NCBI RefSeq assembly: GCF_004331435.1
Contig: NZ_SJKA01000019.1
Location: 62,001 to 126,000, forward strand
From: Kribbella sindirgiensis
Lineage (GTDB): Bacteria > Actinomycetota > Actinomycetes > Propionibacteriales > Kribbellaceae
Direction of reading: 5' to 3'
DNA length: 64,000 bases
Part shown: piece after piece, positions 1-11,660 of the stretch
How the letters are laid out: each line of letters starts with the position of its first letter
How positions within the stretch are numbered: position 1 is the stretch's first letter
The notes under the pieces: generated by a model
Database searches by the model: none
The model's input: only the letters and a program-made list of their open reading frames with translations
What the model was told of the DNA's origin: nothing
Translations under genes and position numbers: made by a program

Positions 1-858
<858 letters not shown>

Positions 859-862
<4 letters not shown>

Positions 863-1826
863 GATTCCTCCGCGTAGACGAAGCGGGTCAGGTCCTCGAC
901 AGCCTCGAGCGGTCCGGCCTCGGCGCCGGCCACTGCTCGCTGGAGCTCGTCGTCGACCTCACGATGCAGGGCCTTGAGCGCGTCGTCGGTCAGCTCACCT
1001 GCGTCCCGCATCCGCACGGTCAGGGCCTCGATCGGGTCGCGTTCCTTCCAGCGCGCGATCTCGGCCTTGTCGCGGTAGCGGTCGGAGTCGTACATCGAAT
1101 GCGCGCGGAAGCGGTACGTGCGCAGTTCGAGGAAGCACGGCCCGCCACCGGCGCGGATCGTCTCGACCGCGCGTTGTGCTGCCTGCTCGACGGCCAGTAC
1201 GTCCATCCCGTCGACGGCCCAGGCCGGCATGCCGTACGACGATGCGCGCAATGCCAGATCGGTCTGCGCCTGGGCCCGGACGAGCGACGTACCCATCGCA
1301 TAGAGGTTGTTCTCGCAGCAGAACAGCACCGGGAGCTTCCACAGCGCGGCGAGATTCATACACTCGTGGAACTCGCCTTCGGCGACGGCGCCGTCGCCGA
1401 AGAAGCACGCCGTCACGTGGCTCTCGTTGCGGAGCCGGTCTGCCAGAGCGATCCCGGTCGCCAGCGGCAGGCCGCCGCCGACGATCGCGTTGCCGCCGTA
1501 GAGCCGCCGCTTGACGTCGAACAGATGCATCGAGCCCCCGCGGCCCCGGCTGCATCCCGTGGTGCGACCGAACATCTCTGCCATCACCGCCTCCATCGGG
1601 ACGCCGCGGGCCAGCGCGTGGCCGTGCTCGCGATACGTCGTGACGAGCGCGTCACTCGCGTCGAGGGTGTTCATCACACCGACGGCGACGGCTTCCTCGC
1701 CGATGTAGAGGTGCAGGAAGCCGCGGATCCTGGTCGCGCTGTAGAGCTCGACGCAGATCTCCTCGAACTTGCGGATTCGCAGCATCTGGCGCAGCAAGGC
1801 GGTGTGGTGCTTGGCAATCGCTGTGT

Positions 1827-1830
<4 letters not shown>
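859..1830 (-). CDS. pdhA: Pyruvate/2-oxo acid dehydrogenase E1 component, alpha subunit
   Basis: This 323-aa protein is the thiamine-diphosphate-binding alpha subunit of an E1 heterotetramer. The ThDP/Mg motif starts at GDG (145-147) and closes at ENN (173-175). YREHGH (66-71) and the glycine-rich [11 protein letters not shown] segment are typical of the family, and [11 protein letters not shown] near residue 245 is the usual phosphorylation-loop region. Length is normal for the family (320-370 aa). The ATG overlaps the stop of the upstream acetyl-CoA synthetase gene by ATGA, and its own stop overlaps the beta-subunit start, so this is one operon. It may equally be an acetoin or branched-chain dehydrogenase subunit; pyruvate is favoured by the context. 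Confidence 0.9.
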
Positions 1831-3545
<1,715 letters not shown>

Positions 3546-3556
3546 CTGGGGTCTCC

Positions 3557-5995
3557 TCAGCTCGGGGCTGTCCAGGTGTGGCTGTCGCCCGGCTTCAGCA
3601 GCCGGGTGTTTCGGTAGCAGCGGACGGCGATGGCGGTGCCCGGCCCGGGATCGACCGTGACGGTGACCGCCGTGCTCGAGATCTCGGCGATCAGGCGGTG
3701 GCCGCGGTACCGCAGCGCCATCTCGAGTGCGCCCAGCTTGGCGGGCCAGCGCGGGCCGAACCGCAGGAGGTCGTTGGTGGTGGTGAGCCCGGTGAAGCAT
3801 CGCTGGATCAGGTCGGCGCTGCCGGCCATCGCGCCGAGGTGGATGCCTTCCGCGGTGGTGCCGGTGCGGAGCGCGTCGCCGGCATCGCTGTGCAACGCTT
3901 GCTCGAGAAACGCGAGCGCGCGGTCGGGATCGAGCGCCGCCAGCCCCCAGGCATGGACGATCGCGCTCAGCGACGAGCCGTGGCAGGTGCGTGCGAGGTA
4001 GTACTCGACGGTCTTCCGGACGACGTCGGCGGTCAACGGGTAGCCGAGCCGGTGCATCAGGACGGAGAGGTCGCGGCGGGGGAGCAGGTACAGGAGCATC
4101 AGTACGTCGGCCTGTTTGGAGACCTGGTACGACGTCACGTCGCGGCCCTCGGCTTCGAGGATGCGATCCAGCCGCCGGATGTCGCCGTACGTGTCCCGAT
4201 ACCGCGGCCAGTCGAGCTCGCTCAGCTGCTCGTAGCCCTCGAACTGGCTGATCACGCCGTCGTGGAAGGGTACGTACATGCGGCGGGTGAGCTCGTCCCA
4301 GTGGTTGCGTTCCTCCTGACGGAGACCGAGCGACTCGATCAGCTCGGTCCGTCGCCAGGCCGGAAGCTGGTCCAGGGCGCGGGCGGCGACATCGAAGAGC
4401 CAGACGGCCATGATGTTCGTGTAGGCGTTGTTGTCGATGCCGGGTTCCGAGCGCCCCGGGTACGACGTATGGAACTCGTCGGGACCGACCACACCCCGGA
4501 TCACGTAGCGGTCGCGACCGGCGTCGTACTCGGCGAGGGACGCGAAGAAGCGGGCGACCTCCACGATGACCTCGGCGGCGTGATCTGACAGGAAGTCGGT
4601 GTCGCCGGTGGTGTCCACGTACTGCCACATGGTGTAGGCGACGGCGAGGCCGACGTGCCGTTGCCGATCCGTCCCGTCCTTGGTCCAGTGCCCGGAGAGC
4701 GGGTTGAGGTGGAGCCGCTGGCTCTCCTCGCGTCCGTCGCTGCCCGACTGCCACGGGAACATCGCGCCCTGGAGACCGAGCTGCCGAGCTGCCAGCCGGG
4801 CGGCGGGGAGTCTGCGGCACCGGTAGCGCAGCAACGCGCGGGAGAGTTCCGGCAGCCGGAGCGTCAGCACCGGGAAGACGAAGAGTTCGTCCCAGAAGAC
4901 GTGGCCGCGGTATGCCTCGCCGTGCAGCCCGCGCGCAGGTACGCCGGCATCCGGGTCAGCGCTGTGGGGCGAGACGGACTGCAACAGATGGAAGAGGTTC
5001 AGCCGGAGCGCGGGCAGTGTCCCGTCGTACGACTCCTCCAGATCGATGGCGAAGCGGCGCCACAACTGGGACCAGGCCAGCACATGGGCTTCCAGGAGTT
5101 CCGCGAAGCACGGCGCGCTGTCGAGAGCGGTTTGGGTCGCGAGTTGGGGTTCGGAGATCGCGTCGTCACGGCCGCCGTGGATCGCGGCGACCTTCTCGAC
5201 GGTGATCACGTCGCCTGCGGTCACGTCGCCGGTGAGTTCGCCGTACGCCGAGGTGTCGTCGGTGCGGGCGTTCCAGTCCATCTCGTGGTGAGTGGCAACG
5301 GTTCGCGTGCCGACGGAGATGCGGTGGTGCGACTGACTCGTGGTCGCCGTCACGATGAGGTTGCTGTCAGCAACCAGTGGGGTGATGCCGGTCAGATGAC
5401 GACTGGCCAGCTTGCGGTACCGTTCGACGCCGGCGTTGACGACGTTGCCGTGGATCGCGGATCCGATGCGGAGCCGGCCCGACCAGTTCACGGCCGTCAC
5501 GGCGAGGGTCTGACCGGCGAGATGGGGGTCTGCCATGCTCACGAAGCGGCGTTCGGCCCCGCGTATCTCCCGGCCGGCCGCGTCCCGGAGATGGAACCGG
5601 CGGGTCACGACACCGCGTCGCGCGTCGAGCTCGAGCTCGTAATCGAGGACCTCGGTGTTGTCCGGTGTCCACCAGTCGCCGGTGTCGACGGCGAAAGTCA
5701 GCGGCAGCCAGTCGGGGATGTTGACCAGGCTCTCGTTCTCGACGCTCGTCTCAGCGACGGTGTCGGTCAAACGGTTGTAGTAGCCGGCCAGATAGGTCCC
5801 GGGGTAGTGGTGATCGCCGGCCACCGAGCCTGCCCACGCTCCGCGAGTGGCGCAGTAGCCGTTGCCGGTCGTGCACAGGGCCTCGCGCCGGCGCTCGTCC
5901 GCCGGGTCGTAGCCGCTGAACGCGAGCAGCCAGCCGGCCACGGTCCCACGGGCCGGCCGGTGCTCGGCAGCCGTCGCTGCGGACCCGGCGCTCAT
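3557..5995 (-). CDS. Glycoside hydrolase family 65 protein (trehalose/maltose/kojibiose phosphorylase type)
   Basis: The 812-aa protein has the GH65 layout: an N-terminal beta-sandwich (about 20-290), a linker helix and a C-terminal (alpha/alpha)6 barrel from about 320. The conserved [11 protein letters not shown] segment is at 365-375 and the general acid Glu507 lies in GPDEFH (504-509). Family members split an alpha-glucosyl disaccharide with phosphate, giving beta-glucose 1-phosphate; the exact disaccharide cannot be read from sequence. No signal peptide is seen, so it is cytoplasmic. It is the first gene of the operon leading to acetyl-CoA synthetase and pyruvate dehydrogenase, and its promoter lies in the divergent region that carries a DosR-like site. 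Confidence 0.88.
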   Translation of the reverse strand: MSAGSAATAAEHRPARGTVAGWLLAFSGYDPADERRREALCTTGNGYCATRGAWAGSVAGDHHYPGTYLAGYYNRLTDTVAETSVENESLVNIPDWLPLTFAVDTGDWWTPDNTEVLDYELELDARRGVVTRRFHLRDAAGREIRGAERRFVSMADPHLAGQTLAVTAVNWSGRLRIGSAIHGNVVNAGVERYRKLASRHLTGITPLVADSNLIVTATTSQSHHRISVGTRTVATHHEMDWNARTDDTSAYGELTGDVTAGDVITVEKVAAIHGGRDDAISEPQLATQTALDSAPCFAELLEAHVLAWSQLWRRFAIDLEESYDGTLPALRLNLFHLLQSVSPHSADPDAGVPARGLHGEAYRGHVFWDELFVFPVLTLRLPELSRALLRYRCRRLPAARLAARQLGLQGAMFPWQSGSDGREESQRLHLNPLSGHWTKDGTDRQRHVGLAVAYTMWQYVDTTGDTDFLSDHAAEVIVEVARFFASLAEYDAGRDRYVIRGVVGPDEFHTSYPGRSEPGIDNNAYTNIMAVWLFDVAARALDQLPAWRRTELIESLGLRQEERNHWDELTRRMYVPFHDGVISQFEGYEQLSELDWPRYRDTYGDIRRLDRILEAEGRDVTSYQVSKQADVLMLLYLLPRRDLSVLMHRLGYPLTADVVRKTVEYYLARTCHGSSLSAIVHAWGLAALDPDRALAFLEQALHSDAGDALRTGTTAEGIHLGAMAGSADLIQRCFTGLTTTNDLLRFGPRWPAKLGALEMALRYRGHRLIAEISSTAVTVTVDPGPGTAIAVRCYRNTRLLKPGDSHTWTAPS

Positions 5996-6030
5996 GGCAC
6001 GACTGTGCGCTGCCTGCCGAGCCTCGCACA

Positions 6031-6044
6031 GGGCCGAAGGTCCC
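6031..6044. promoter_or_regulatory. DosR/DevR-like box in divergent promoter region
   Basis: GGGCCGAAGGTCCC lies between the divergent GH65 (start 5995) and DUF2267 (start 6139) genes. It fits the actinobacterial dormancy-regulator pattern of GGG-C/A half-site and GTCCC half-site in 14 bp. The match to the published DosR consensus is partial. Support comes from the dormancy-type genes on both sides and two further similar sites in the window. Confidence 0.45.
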
Positions 6045-6138
6045 GTCGGACCGAACAGATCGGCACGCCTACAAAGGACACCTGCGCCTGGCCCGGCCGC
6101 GCCTGTGAATGCACGCTGGCTGGTATGGGGAGGCTGTG

Positions 6139-6564
6139 ATGAATGCCATCAGAGTGGAAGCAATCGATCACGCGGAGCGGACGGCCCGGTTGTGGGTCGC
6201 CGGCGTCGCGATGGAGTTCGGCACCGCCGACAAGCAGTTCGCCTACCGGGTGCTGCGGGCGTGGCTGCACACGCTCCGCGACCGGCTCGGCGTGGAGGCG
6301 TCGGCCCAGTTCGCCGCTCAGCTGCCGGAGTTGCTGCGGGGCGTGTACTACGAAGGCTGGGACCCCAGCCGGGTCCCGCAGAAGCTCGGCGCCGAGGAGT
6401 ACCAACAGCGGTTCGCCCACGAAGCGGTGGTCTCACTCGCGGAGGTGCCGCACGTCGCGACGACCGTGACGCATGCGATCGACAAGCTGAGTTCGCCCGG
6501 CCACGTGGCCCACGCCCTGGAGCAACTGCCCCAGACCCTGCGCTCCATCCTCACCGGAGGATGA
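6139..6564 (+). CDS. DUF2267 domain protein
   Basis: A 141-aa protein with one DUF2267 domain (about 25-100; the AYRVLRAWLHTLRDRL and QLPELLRGVYYEGWDP segments are diagnostic). Function of the family is unknown; members are common in stress and hypoxia clusters of actinobacteria. ATG at 6139 is chosen because GGGGAGG sits 6-12 bp upstream; an in-frame ATG at 6109 lacks such a site. The stop overlaps a tiny eight-codon frame that leads to the next gene, so it is probably cotranscribed with the site-2 protease. Confidence 0.8.
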   Translation: MNAIRVEAIDHAERTARLWVAGVAMEFGTADKQFAYRVLRAWLHTLRDRLGVEASAQFAAQLPELLRGVYYEGWDPSRVPQKLGAEEYQQRFAHEAVVSLAEVPHVATTVTHAIDKLSSPGHVAHALEQLPQTLRSILTGG

Positions 6565-6587
6565 CGATGACGGCAGCACCGCTGTGA
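6561..6587 (+). CDS. Eight-codon mini-ORF bridging two genes
   Basis: ATG at 6561 overlaps the DUF2267 stop (ATGA), encodes MTMTAAPL, and stops with a TGA that overlaps the GTG start of the M50 protease gene at 6584 (GTGA). A GGAGG motif lies just before it. It may serve only to carry ribosomes between the two genes. No product is claimed. Confidence 0.3.
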   Translation: MTMTAAPL

Positions 6588-7690
6588 ACGAGACGGTCCG
6601 GTTCGGCCGGATAGCCGGCATTCCGGTTGGCGCGCACTGGTCGGTGCTGTTGATGGTGCTGATCATCAGCGACGTGCTCGCGACGTCTGCGCTGCCCGAG
6701 CTCGTGCCCGGTCACGGCGCCGCGGCGTACTGGCTGACGGGCGTGCTGACCGCGATCGCGTTCGTCGCCTCGCTGCTCGCGCATGAGCTCGCGCACGCGC
6801 TGACGGCACGCAGGTTTCGGCTGCCTGTCCAGCGCATCACGCTGTGGATGCTCGGCGGCGTCAGCGTGTTCGGCAGTGAACCGAAGACACCGCGAGCGGC
6901 CTTCCTGATCGCAGGTGCCGGCCCGGCCATGAGCTTTGTTCTCGGAGTGCTGGGCGGTGCCGCCGGTATCGGCCTGCGCTCCGCCGATGCTCCCGACCTG
7001 CTTCTGTCCTCGGTTCTGTGGCTGGCAGTGATGAACGTCGTACTCGGGCTGTTCAACCTGCTTCCGGGTCTGCCTCTGGACGGCGGCCGGGTGCTGCGCG
7101 CGCTGCTGTGGCACTGGTACGGCGATGCCGACCGCGCGACCGCCGTGGCGTCCGTCGCCGGGCGCGTGGTCGGCGGAGTCGCCGGTGCTGCCGGTGTCCT
7201 GCAGTTGGTCACCGGCGATCCCGGAGGCTTCTGGCTGATCGCGGTCGGCTACGTGATCGTCCTCGCCGCGATCGGCGAGGGCGCCCAGGCCCGTGCTCGC
7301 CGGATGACCGCCGGTCACCTGATGCGCACGGCAGAGGCCACCGGGAGCACGTCGACGCCGGTCGACCAGTTCATCGGCCAGGTGCTGGGTTCTCAGGAGC
7401 TTGTCTTCCCGGTCGTCGGTCCCGACGGCGGCGTCGCCGGCTTGGTCAGCGTCGGCCAACTTGCGGCCGTACCGCCCGACAACCGATCCACGACCACACT
7501 CGGTGCCGTCCTGGTCCCGCTGCAGCGCATCCCGGTCGTCGGTCCGCGGACGCCGCTCGCGGAGCTCCGGCAACTTCTCCCCAACGCCGAGGACATCGCC
7601 GTCGTGTTCGACGGCCCAAGGCTCGCGGGCCTGATCACCGGCTACGACCTCGTCCGGGCGACCGACCACGAACTGCCGAACAAGCACTGA
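6584..7690 (+). CDS. Site-2 protease, M50 family, with C-terminal CBS-like region (Rip3-like)
   Basis: This 368-aa polytopic membrane metalloprotease has the zinc motif HELAH (67-71) in an early transmembrane helix and the second active-site element NLLPGLPLDGGR (158-169), which brings the third ligand Asp. About five to six transmembrane segments occupy residues 15-260; a cytoplasmic CBS-like pair follows (about 280-365). Such enzymes cut transmembrane substrates such as anti-sigma factors. Rip3 of Mycobacterium tuberculosis (Rv2625c) has the same layout and lies beside universal stress and CBS proteins of the DosR regulon, as here. The start is GTG; it is coupled to the gene before it by overlap. 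Confidence 0.88.
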   Translation: MNETVRFGRIAGIPVGAHWSVLLMVLIISDVLATSALPELVPGHGAAAYWLTGVLTAIAFVASLLAHELAHALTARRFRLPVQRITLWMLGGVSVFGSEPKTPRAAFLIAGAGPAMSFVLGVLGGAAGIGLRSADAPDLLLSSVLWLAVMNVVLGLFNLLPGLPLDGGRVLRALLWHWYGDADRATAVASVAGRVVGGVAGAAGVLQLVTGDPGGFWLIAVGYVIVLAAIGEGAQARARRMTAGHLMRTAEATGSTSTPVDQFIGQVLGSQELVFPVVGPDGGVAGLVSVGQLAAVPPDNRSTTTLGAVLVPLQRIPVVGPRTPLAELRQLLPNAEDIAVVFDGPRLAGLITGYDLVRATDHELPNKH

Positions 7691-7808
7691 CCTGCGCGCC
7701 GAGTTCGATGTTGCCGCGTGGGCCCGGTAGCCCGGAGTGCGCCAGCAAATACGGCTCGGCGTCGTCCAGGCCGCCGAGCGCTCGCTCGTACTCGTCGACC
7801 TTGCTCAT
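7691..7808 (-). pseudogene. 5' remnant of a HEAT-repeat-like hypothetical gene
   Basis: Reading leftward from ATG 7808 the frame gives MSKVDEYERALGGLDDAEPY followed by LLAHSGLPGPRGNIELGAQV, a sequence that looks like the start of a larger actinobacterial repeat protein. After about 40 codons it runs into the 3' end of the protease gene, becomes low-complexity and stops near 7640. It is therefore a truncated gene start. The family assignment is from memory of similar N-termini and is tentative. Confidence 0.4.
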
Positions 7809-7815
7809 CGCGGGT

Positions 7816-8538
7816 TCAGGACGAGGTGATCAGGCCGAGGCGGCCGTCGTGGCGGACGTAGAGGACATGGCCGCGCAGCCGGGCTGGGTCGCGGTAGAAC
7901 ACGAAAGGTTCGCGGCCGTTGCGGAGACGTTGTCTGGCCTCAGCGAGAGTCAGGACCGCGACACCAGCCGGGCCGAGTACGCCATATCCGCCGGTGTCCG
8001 TGCGGTAGGTCAGCGCGTCCGCGCCGTCGGGCCCGGTGAAGAGATAGAAGTTGTGGTCGAGGAGATCCATCTCGTACGCCGCCTCGTCGGGCGTCATCGG
8101 TTCGAGTGTGAAGGTCTTGCGCCGGATCACCGGGCGGTCGCCGGAGACCGGTCGCGATGGTTCGGGTGCATCGCCGTGCCGCCATTCGTGCTCGGTGGCG
8201 ACGGCGAGCCAGCGGTGCCGCGTGCGGGTTCGTTCACGGAGCTGGACGAGCTGGCGCTGCAGGCGGTCCACGACAAGGTCAGCCGCCTCCCGGAGCTCGG
8301 TGGCATCGACTCGGGCGCGGATCGGCGTACCGTTCACGTCGATGGACACCTGGGCTCGGGCGGGGTGCTCGAGCGCCGGATTCGGTTCGTGCGTGAGCGT
8401 GACACGGACGTGCAGGACCCGGCCGGACGCCTTCGCGAGCACGTGCTCGATCCGCCGGAGCGCGTAGTCGGCGTCAGCGCGCGGCACAGTACCCCGCGCC
8501 GTGTACTGGATCGGGATCGTCGTCGGTTGCGTAGTCAT
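7816..8538 (-). CDS. hpf: Long-form ribosome hibernation promoting factor (HPF/RaiA family)
   Basis: The 240-aa protein has an N-terminal HPF/YfiA domain (about 8-115; VRVTLTHEPNPALEHPARAQ) and a C-terminal ribosome-binding domain (about 135-240) with the RRKTFTLEPMTPDEAAYEMD and NFYLFTGPDG signatures. The long form dimerises 70S ribosomes into 100S particles in stationary phase or hypoxia. The C-terminal part is longer than usual and ends in a second similar half (PFVFYRDPARLRGHVLYVRH). ATG 8538 has AGGAGGG upstream. It lies downstream of the CBS-BON gene on the same strand. Confidence 0.85.
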   Translation of the reverse strand: MTTQPTTIPIQYTARGTVPRADADYALRRIEHVLAKASGRVLHVRVTLTHEPNPALEHPARAQVSIDVNGTPIRARVDATELREAADLVVDRLQRQLVQLRERTRTRHRWLAVATEHEWRHGDAPEPSRPVSGDRPVIRRKTFTLEPMTPDEAAYEMDLLDHNFYLFTGPDGADALTYRTDTGGYGVLGPAGVAVLTLAEARQRLRNGREPFVFYRDPARLRGHVLYVRHDGRLGLITSS

Positions 8539-8595
8539 CGAACCCTCCTGGGACTCGGCTCTGGTGTCGTCGCGAGCCGTCTCGGGGGAGCCAAC

Positions 8596-9225
8596 TCAGG
8601 TCCCCGTGGACGGCTGACCGTCCATCACGCGACTGCTCAAGCGGTTGATCTGTACGCCGATCACGCCGCGGACCGTGCCGGTGAGGACTTCCGCGAGGTG
8701 GCGTTCGTGGGGATCGGCAGGGCCGGTGATGGTGACGATGCCGTCCTGCACCTGAACCTCCCAGTCCGGCGACTCGGCGTGGAGAAGGTCGGCCACCTCG
8801 GTCTGGACGCGGCGGTCGCGGCCGGCGAGGAGGTGGATCACGTCGCTGCGGCTGATGATTCCAACGACCCGGTTGTGCTCGACGACCGGCAGGCTCTTCA
8901 CCATCGTCTGTCGCATCAGGTCGATCGCCGCCTCGAGATCCTCGTGCGGCCCGACGCTCACGACCAGGTGCGTCATGACGTCGGCCACGCGGCGCGGTGG
9001 GGTCGGACCGGGGATCTTGAGCACGGTCGCCGGGACGCGGTCGCCGATCAGGTTCTCGTCCTCCACGAGGTCTGCCTCGCTGACGATCCCGACCAGCGCG
9101 TCGCGCCGATCGACGACCGGCAGTGCGGTGATCTTCGCGTCGTCCATCAGTTGAAGCGCCGCTGAGATCAGGGTCACGGGGGTCACCGTGGTCACCGGTG
9201 TGGTCATCAGGTCCCGGATCAGCAT
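8596..9225 (-). CDS. CBS-CBS-BON domain protein
   Basis: The protein begins with two CBS motifs (about 1-55 and 73-135; VSEADLVEDENL and SRSDVIHLLAG are the repeat ends), followed by a BON domain (about 140-205). CBS pairs bind adenine nucleotides; BON domains are thought to bind membranes or partners. Hypoxic response protein 1 of mycobacteria (Rv2626c) is a CBS-only relative. ATG 9225 is preferred over GTG 9234 because GAGGTGAG lies 5 bp upstream of the ATG. It is divergent from the universal stress gene and shares with it an intergenic DosR-like site. Confidence 0.85.
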   Translation of the reverse strand: MLIRDLMTTPVTTVTPVTLISAALQLMDDAKITALPVVDRRDALVGIVSEADLVEDENLIGDRVPATVLKIPGPTPPRRVADVMTHLVVSVGPHEDLEAAIDLMRQTMVKSLPVVEHNRVVGIISRSDVIHLLAGRDRRVQTEVADLLHAESPDWEVQVQDGIVTITGPADPHERHLAEVLTGTVRGVIGVQINRLSSRVMDGQPSTGT

Positions 9226-9293
9226 CGTTCTCACCTCGTTCGTGCCGCCTCGCTCTTTGGTGCCACCGTCTCCCTGTTCGGGCCGAGCAGGTA

Positions 9294-9307
9294 GGGAGAG
9301 AGGTCCC
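9294..9307. promoter_or_regulatory. DosR/DevR-like box between CBS-BON and universal stress genes
   Basis: GGGAGAGAGGTCCC keeps the GGGA and GTCCC half-sites at the same 14-bp spacing as the site before narK. It lies about 70 bp from the CBS-BON start and 85 bp from the universal stress start, in a divergent promoter region. This is a pattern match only. Confidence 0.4.
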
Positions 9308-9389
9308 GCCGCCAGAGGTACGACGACTCTTCTCCGCGATCCGAACCGCGGGACGCTTGAGGTGACCGAGCGGCGTGGAGGGCAGAGGC

Positions 9390-10289
9390 GTGACTACCTG
9401 GGAGCGGAGCGGACCGGTCGTCGCGGAGGTCGACGGCACGGCCGAGAGCCTGCGCGTTGTCGACTATGCGTACCTCGAGGCTCTGCGTGCGCACGCCGAG
9501 TTGTTGCTGGTCGCACCGTACAGTCCGGGTGCGAGTAGTGCGGAAGCCCGAACGGAGTCATCGGCGGACGACAGGCTCCGGGCTGCCGCCCGCCACGCGC
9601 GGCAGAAGTACGGCGACGGGCTGCGGATCGATACGGCGTCTCGGGAAGGCTCGCGTCGGCGCGCACTCGGGGAGGGTGCGTGGCACGCCCGGATGCTGGT
9701 GGTCGGCAGGAAGCGCGTCCAGGGACCGCGCCGCCTCGCTGTGGCCGAGGCGAACTTGTCCCTGGCCGGACGGGTCGGGTGCCCGCTGGTCGTCGTACCG
9801 CTGTCCTGGCGTCCGGGTTTCACGGATCGCCGGGTGGCCGTGGGCATCGACGGGACCGCGCTGTCGAACGAAGCCGTCGAGTTCGCGCTCAGTACGGCGG
9901 CCTCGCGCGACGGCGATCTGATCGTCGTCCACGCGGCTCCGTCCCGAGACGTGACCAGGCGCGCAGAAGAGGAACACCGCTGGATGACACGTGCCGATCA
10001 GCTGATCTCGGAGGCATTGGCGCAGTGGAGGAGCGAGTTTCCCGCGGTCCGCGTCACGAGGTTCGTCAGCAGCCGGCCGGTGCCGGAGGCGCTCGTGCGG
10101 GAGAGCAACGAGGTTGGCCTCGTTGTGGTCGGTGCGCACCTCGGGGCAGGTCCGACGTCCGACCCCGTGGTCCGGGCGTCCATTGCGGCCATGCCGTGCC
10201 CGGTGGCCATCGTTCCTCACCACCCGAGGGAGGCAGTCAGCGGCCCAGTAACCTGTCGAGCCAGTACACGGTCGGTTCTCACTCCGTAG
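9390..10289 (+). CDS. Tandem universal stress protein
   Basis: A 299-aa protein with two USP domains. The first (about 8-135) is degenerate; the second (about 145-280) begins RRVAVGIDGTALSNEAVEFAL and ends VVVGAHLG...ASIAAMPCPVAIVP. The usual ATP-binding G-2x-G-9x-G(S/T) element is only partly kept (GAHLGAGPTSDPVVRAS). Mycobacterial Rv2623 is a tandem USP of the DosR regulon that controls growth through ATP binding. GTG 9390 is chosen because GGAGGG lies 7 bp upstream; GTG 9375 is possible but lacks a good site. It is divergent from the CBS-BON gene. Confidence 0.82.
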   Translation: MTTWERSGPVVAEVDGTAESLRVVDYAYLEALRAHAELLLVAPYSPGASSAEARTESSADDRLRAAARHARQKYGDGLRIDTASREGSRRRALGEGAWHARMLVVGRKRVQGPRRLAVAEANLSLAGRVGCPLVVVPLSWRPGFTDRRVAVGIDGTALSNEAVEFALSTAASRDGDLIVVHAAPSRDVTRRAEEEHRWMTRADQLISEALAQWRSEFPAVRVTRFVSSRPVPEALVRESNEVGLVVVGAHLGAGPTSDPVVRASIAAMPCPVAIVPHHPREAVSGPVTCRASTRSVLTP

Positions 10290-10318
10290 TCACCGGCAGG
10301 CCTCAGAAGGAGTACCGC

Positions 10319-11533
10319 ATGATGCAGGTGGGCGCGGCGGCGATCGACATCACTCCGGCATGGCCGATCCCGCTCGCCGGATTCGGGTCTCGGCAGGGGA
10401 CCCTGGCCACCGAGGTCGCGGATCCGCTGTTCCTGCGCGTCACGGTCCTCGCGTCCGGCGGCACGGGCGCGGCGGTGGTCGCCGCCGATCTGCTCAGCTG
10501 GGGCCCGGAGCTCGTCGACCGGCTCCGGCCGCTGGTCGCCGAAACCCTCTCGGTGCCGGCCGACTGCATCACGTTCACCGCGACGCACACGCACTCCGCG
10601 CCGCAGACCGCACTGTGGCACGCGCCGATCCTGGGCCGCGCGGACCCGCGCTATCTCGAGTTCTTGACCGATCGGGTCCTCGCGGCGTCCGCCGCGGCTG
10701 TGACCGCGCTCGAGCCGGTCACGGTTCGACGGGCCAGTCGTGCGCATGACCTCGGCAGCTATCGCCGCGCCGACGTCGAGGACGGGCCTCGCGACGACGA
10801 GTTGACGACCGTGACGTTTCGCCGGGCCGACGGTTCGCTTCTCGCCGCGTGGGTGCACTACACCTGCCATCCGGTGATCAACGCCGCGAACACGGTGACG
10901 CCCGATTTCGCCGGACTTGCCTGTCTGTCGCTGGAAGCCGAGACCGGCGGCGTGATCTCGTACCTGCAGGGATGCTGCGGTGACCAGAATCCGGGGTCGT
11001 TCGCCTACGAGGGGGTGGCCGCGGCCCGGCGGGAGGGCGCACGGCTCGCTGACACGATTCGGAAGACCATGGCCGACGAGGGAGGGGAACTCTCGCCCAC
11101 GGCGATCAGTGCCTCGTGGTCGACGGTCGAGTTGCCGTTCCGATCCGTACCGACCGAGGACGAGTTGCGGGTAGCCGGCAAGCAGCCGGGCGCCGAGGGC
11201 GAGTGGGGCCGCTGGTACCTGGCCCACCCCGAGCGGCTCGCACCCACGGCGAGCCTTGCGCTGCAGCGGCTCGACCTGCTCGACGGCCTGTCGCTGCTCG
11301 CGATCAACGCGGAGGTCTGCGTCGAGTACGGACTCGCCGTACGTGCCGCGGCGGCCAGCAGATATCTGCCCGTCGCGTACGCGAACGGCATCATCGGCTA
11401 CTTGCCGACGGCGGCGCAGATCAGGGCCGGTGGTTACGAGCCCGTCGAGTCGGCGCGGTGCTATCTGCTCCCTGGTCTGTTCGCGCCGGAGATCGAAGAC
11501 CTCACCTTGGCGGAGATCCGCAGGATGCTGTGA
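10319..11533 (+). CDS. Neutral/alkaline ceramidase N-domain-like protein
   Basis: The 404-aa protein resembles the zinc-dependent catalytic domain of neutral/alkaline non-lysosomal ceramidases: an N-terminal AAAIDITPAWPIPLAGFGSR, the THTHSAPQ metal motif near residue 83, HYTCHPV and YLQGCCGDQNP. No signal peptide and no C-terminal immunoglobulin-like domain are present, so it is shorter than true ceramidases and its substrate is unknown. The ATG at 10319 follows AGAAGGAG by 6 bp, although the frame is open far upstream. It stands 30 bp after the universal stress gene and may be cotranscribed. Confidence 0.75.
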   Translation: MMQVGAAAIDITPAWPIPLAGFGSRQGTLATEVADPLFLRVTVLASGGTGAAVVAADLLSWGPELVDRLRPLVAETLSVPADCITFTATHTHSAPQTALWHAPILGRADPRYLEFLTDRVLAASAAAVTALEPVTVRRASRAHDLGSYRRADVEDGPRDDELTTVTFRRADGSLLAAWVHYTCHPVINAANTVTPDFAGLACLSLEAETGGVISYLQGCCGDQNPGSFAYEGVAAARREGARLADTIRKTMADEGGELSPTAISASWSTVELPFRSVPTEDELRVAGKQPGAEGEWGRWYLAHPERLAPTASLALQRLDLLDGLSLLAINAEVCVEYGLAVRAAAASRYLPVAYANGIIGYLPTAAQIRAGGYEPVESARCYLLPGLFAPEIEDLTLAEIRRML

Positions 11534-11583
11534 TCGGCTCGGTCTGCCTAGGGGTGAAGACTGGGGCTGTTGCGGACTGATGC

Positions 11584-11597
11584 GGGACTTTGGTCCC
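11584..11597 (+). promoter_or_regulatory. DosR/DevR-like box upstream of narK
   Basis: GGGACTTTGGTCCC is the best match in the window to the published DosR core (GGGACTW...AGTCCC): both GGGAC and GTCCC arms are intact. It lies 64-77 bp before the narK start. In M. tuberculosis narK2 is DosR-controlled, so hypoxic control of this nitrate operon is plausible. The regulator is not encoded in the window. Confidence 0.6.
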
Positions 11598-11660
11598 ATA
11601 GGCAGAGTACCGAACGTCAGTAATGGTGATGACCATGATGATTTCGGAGAGCGGGCGCGG

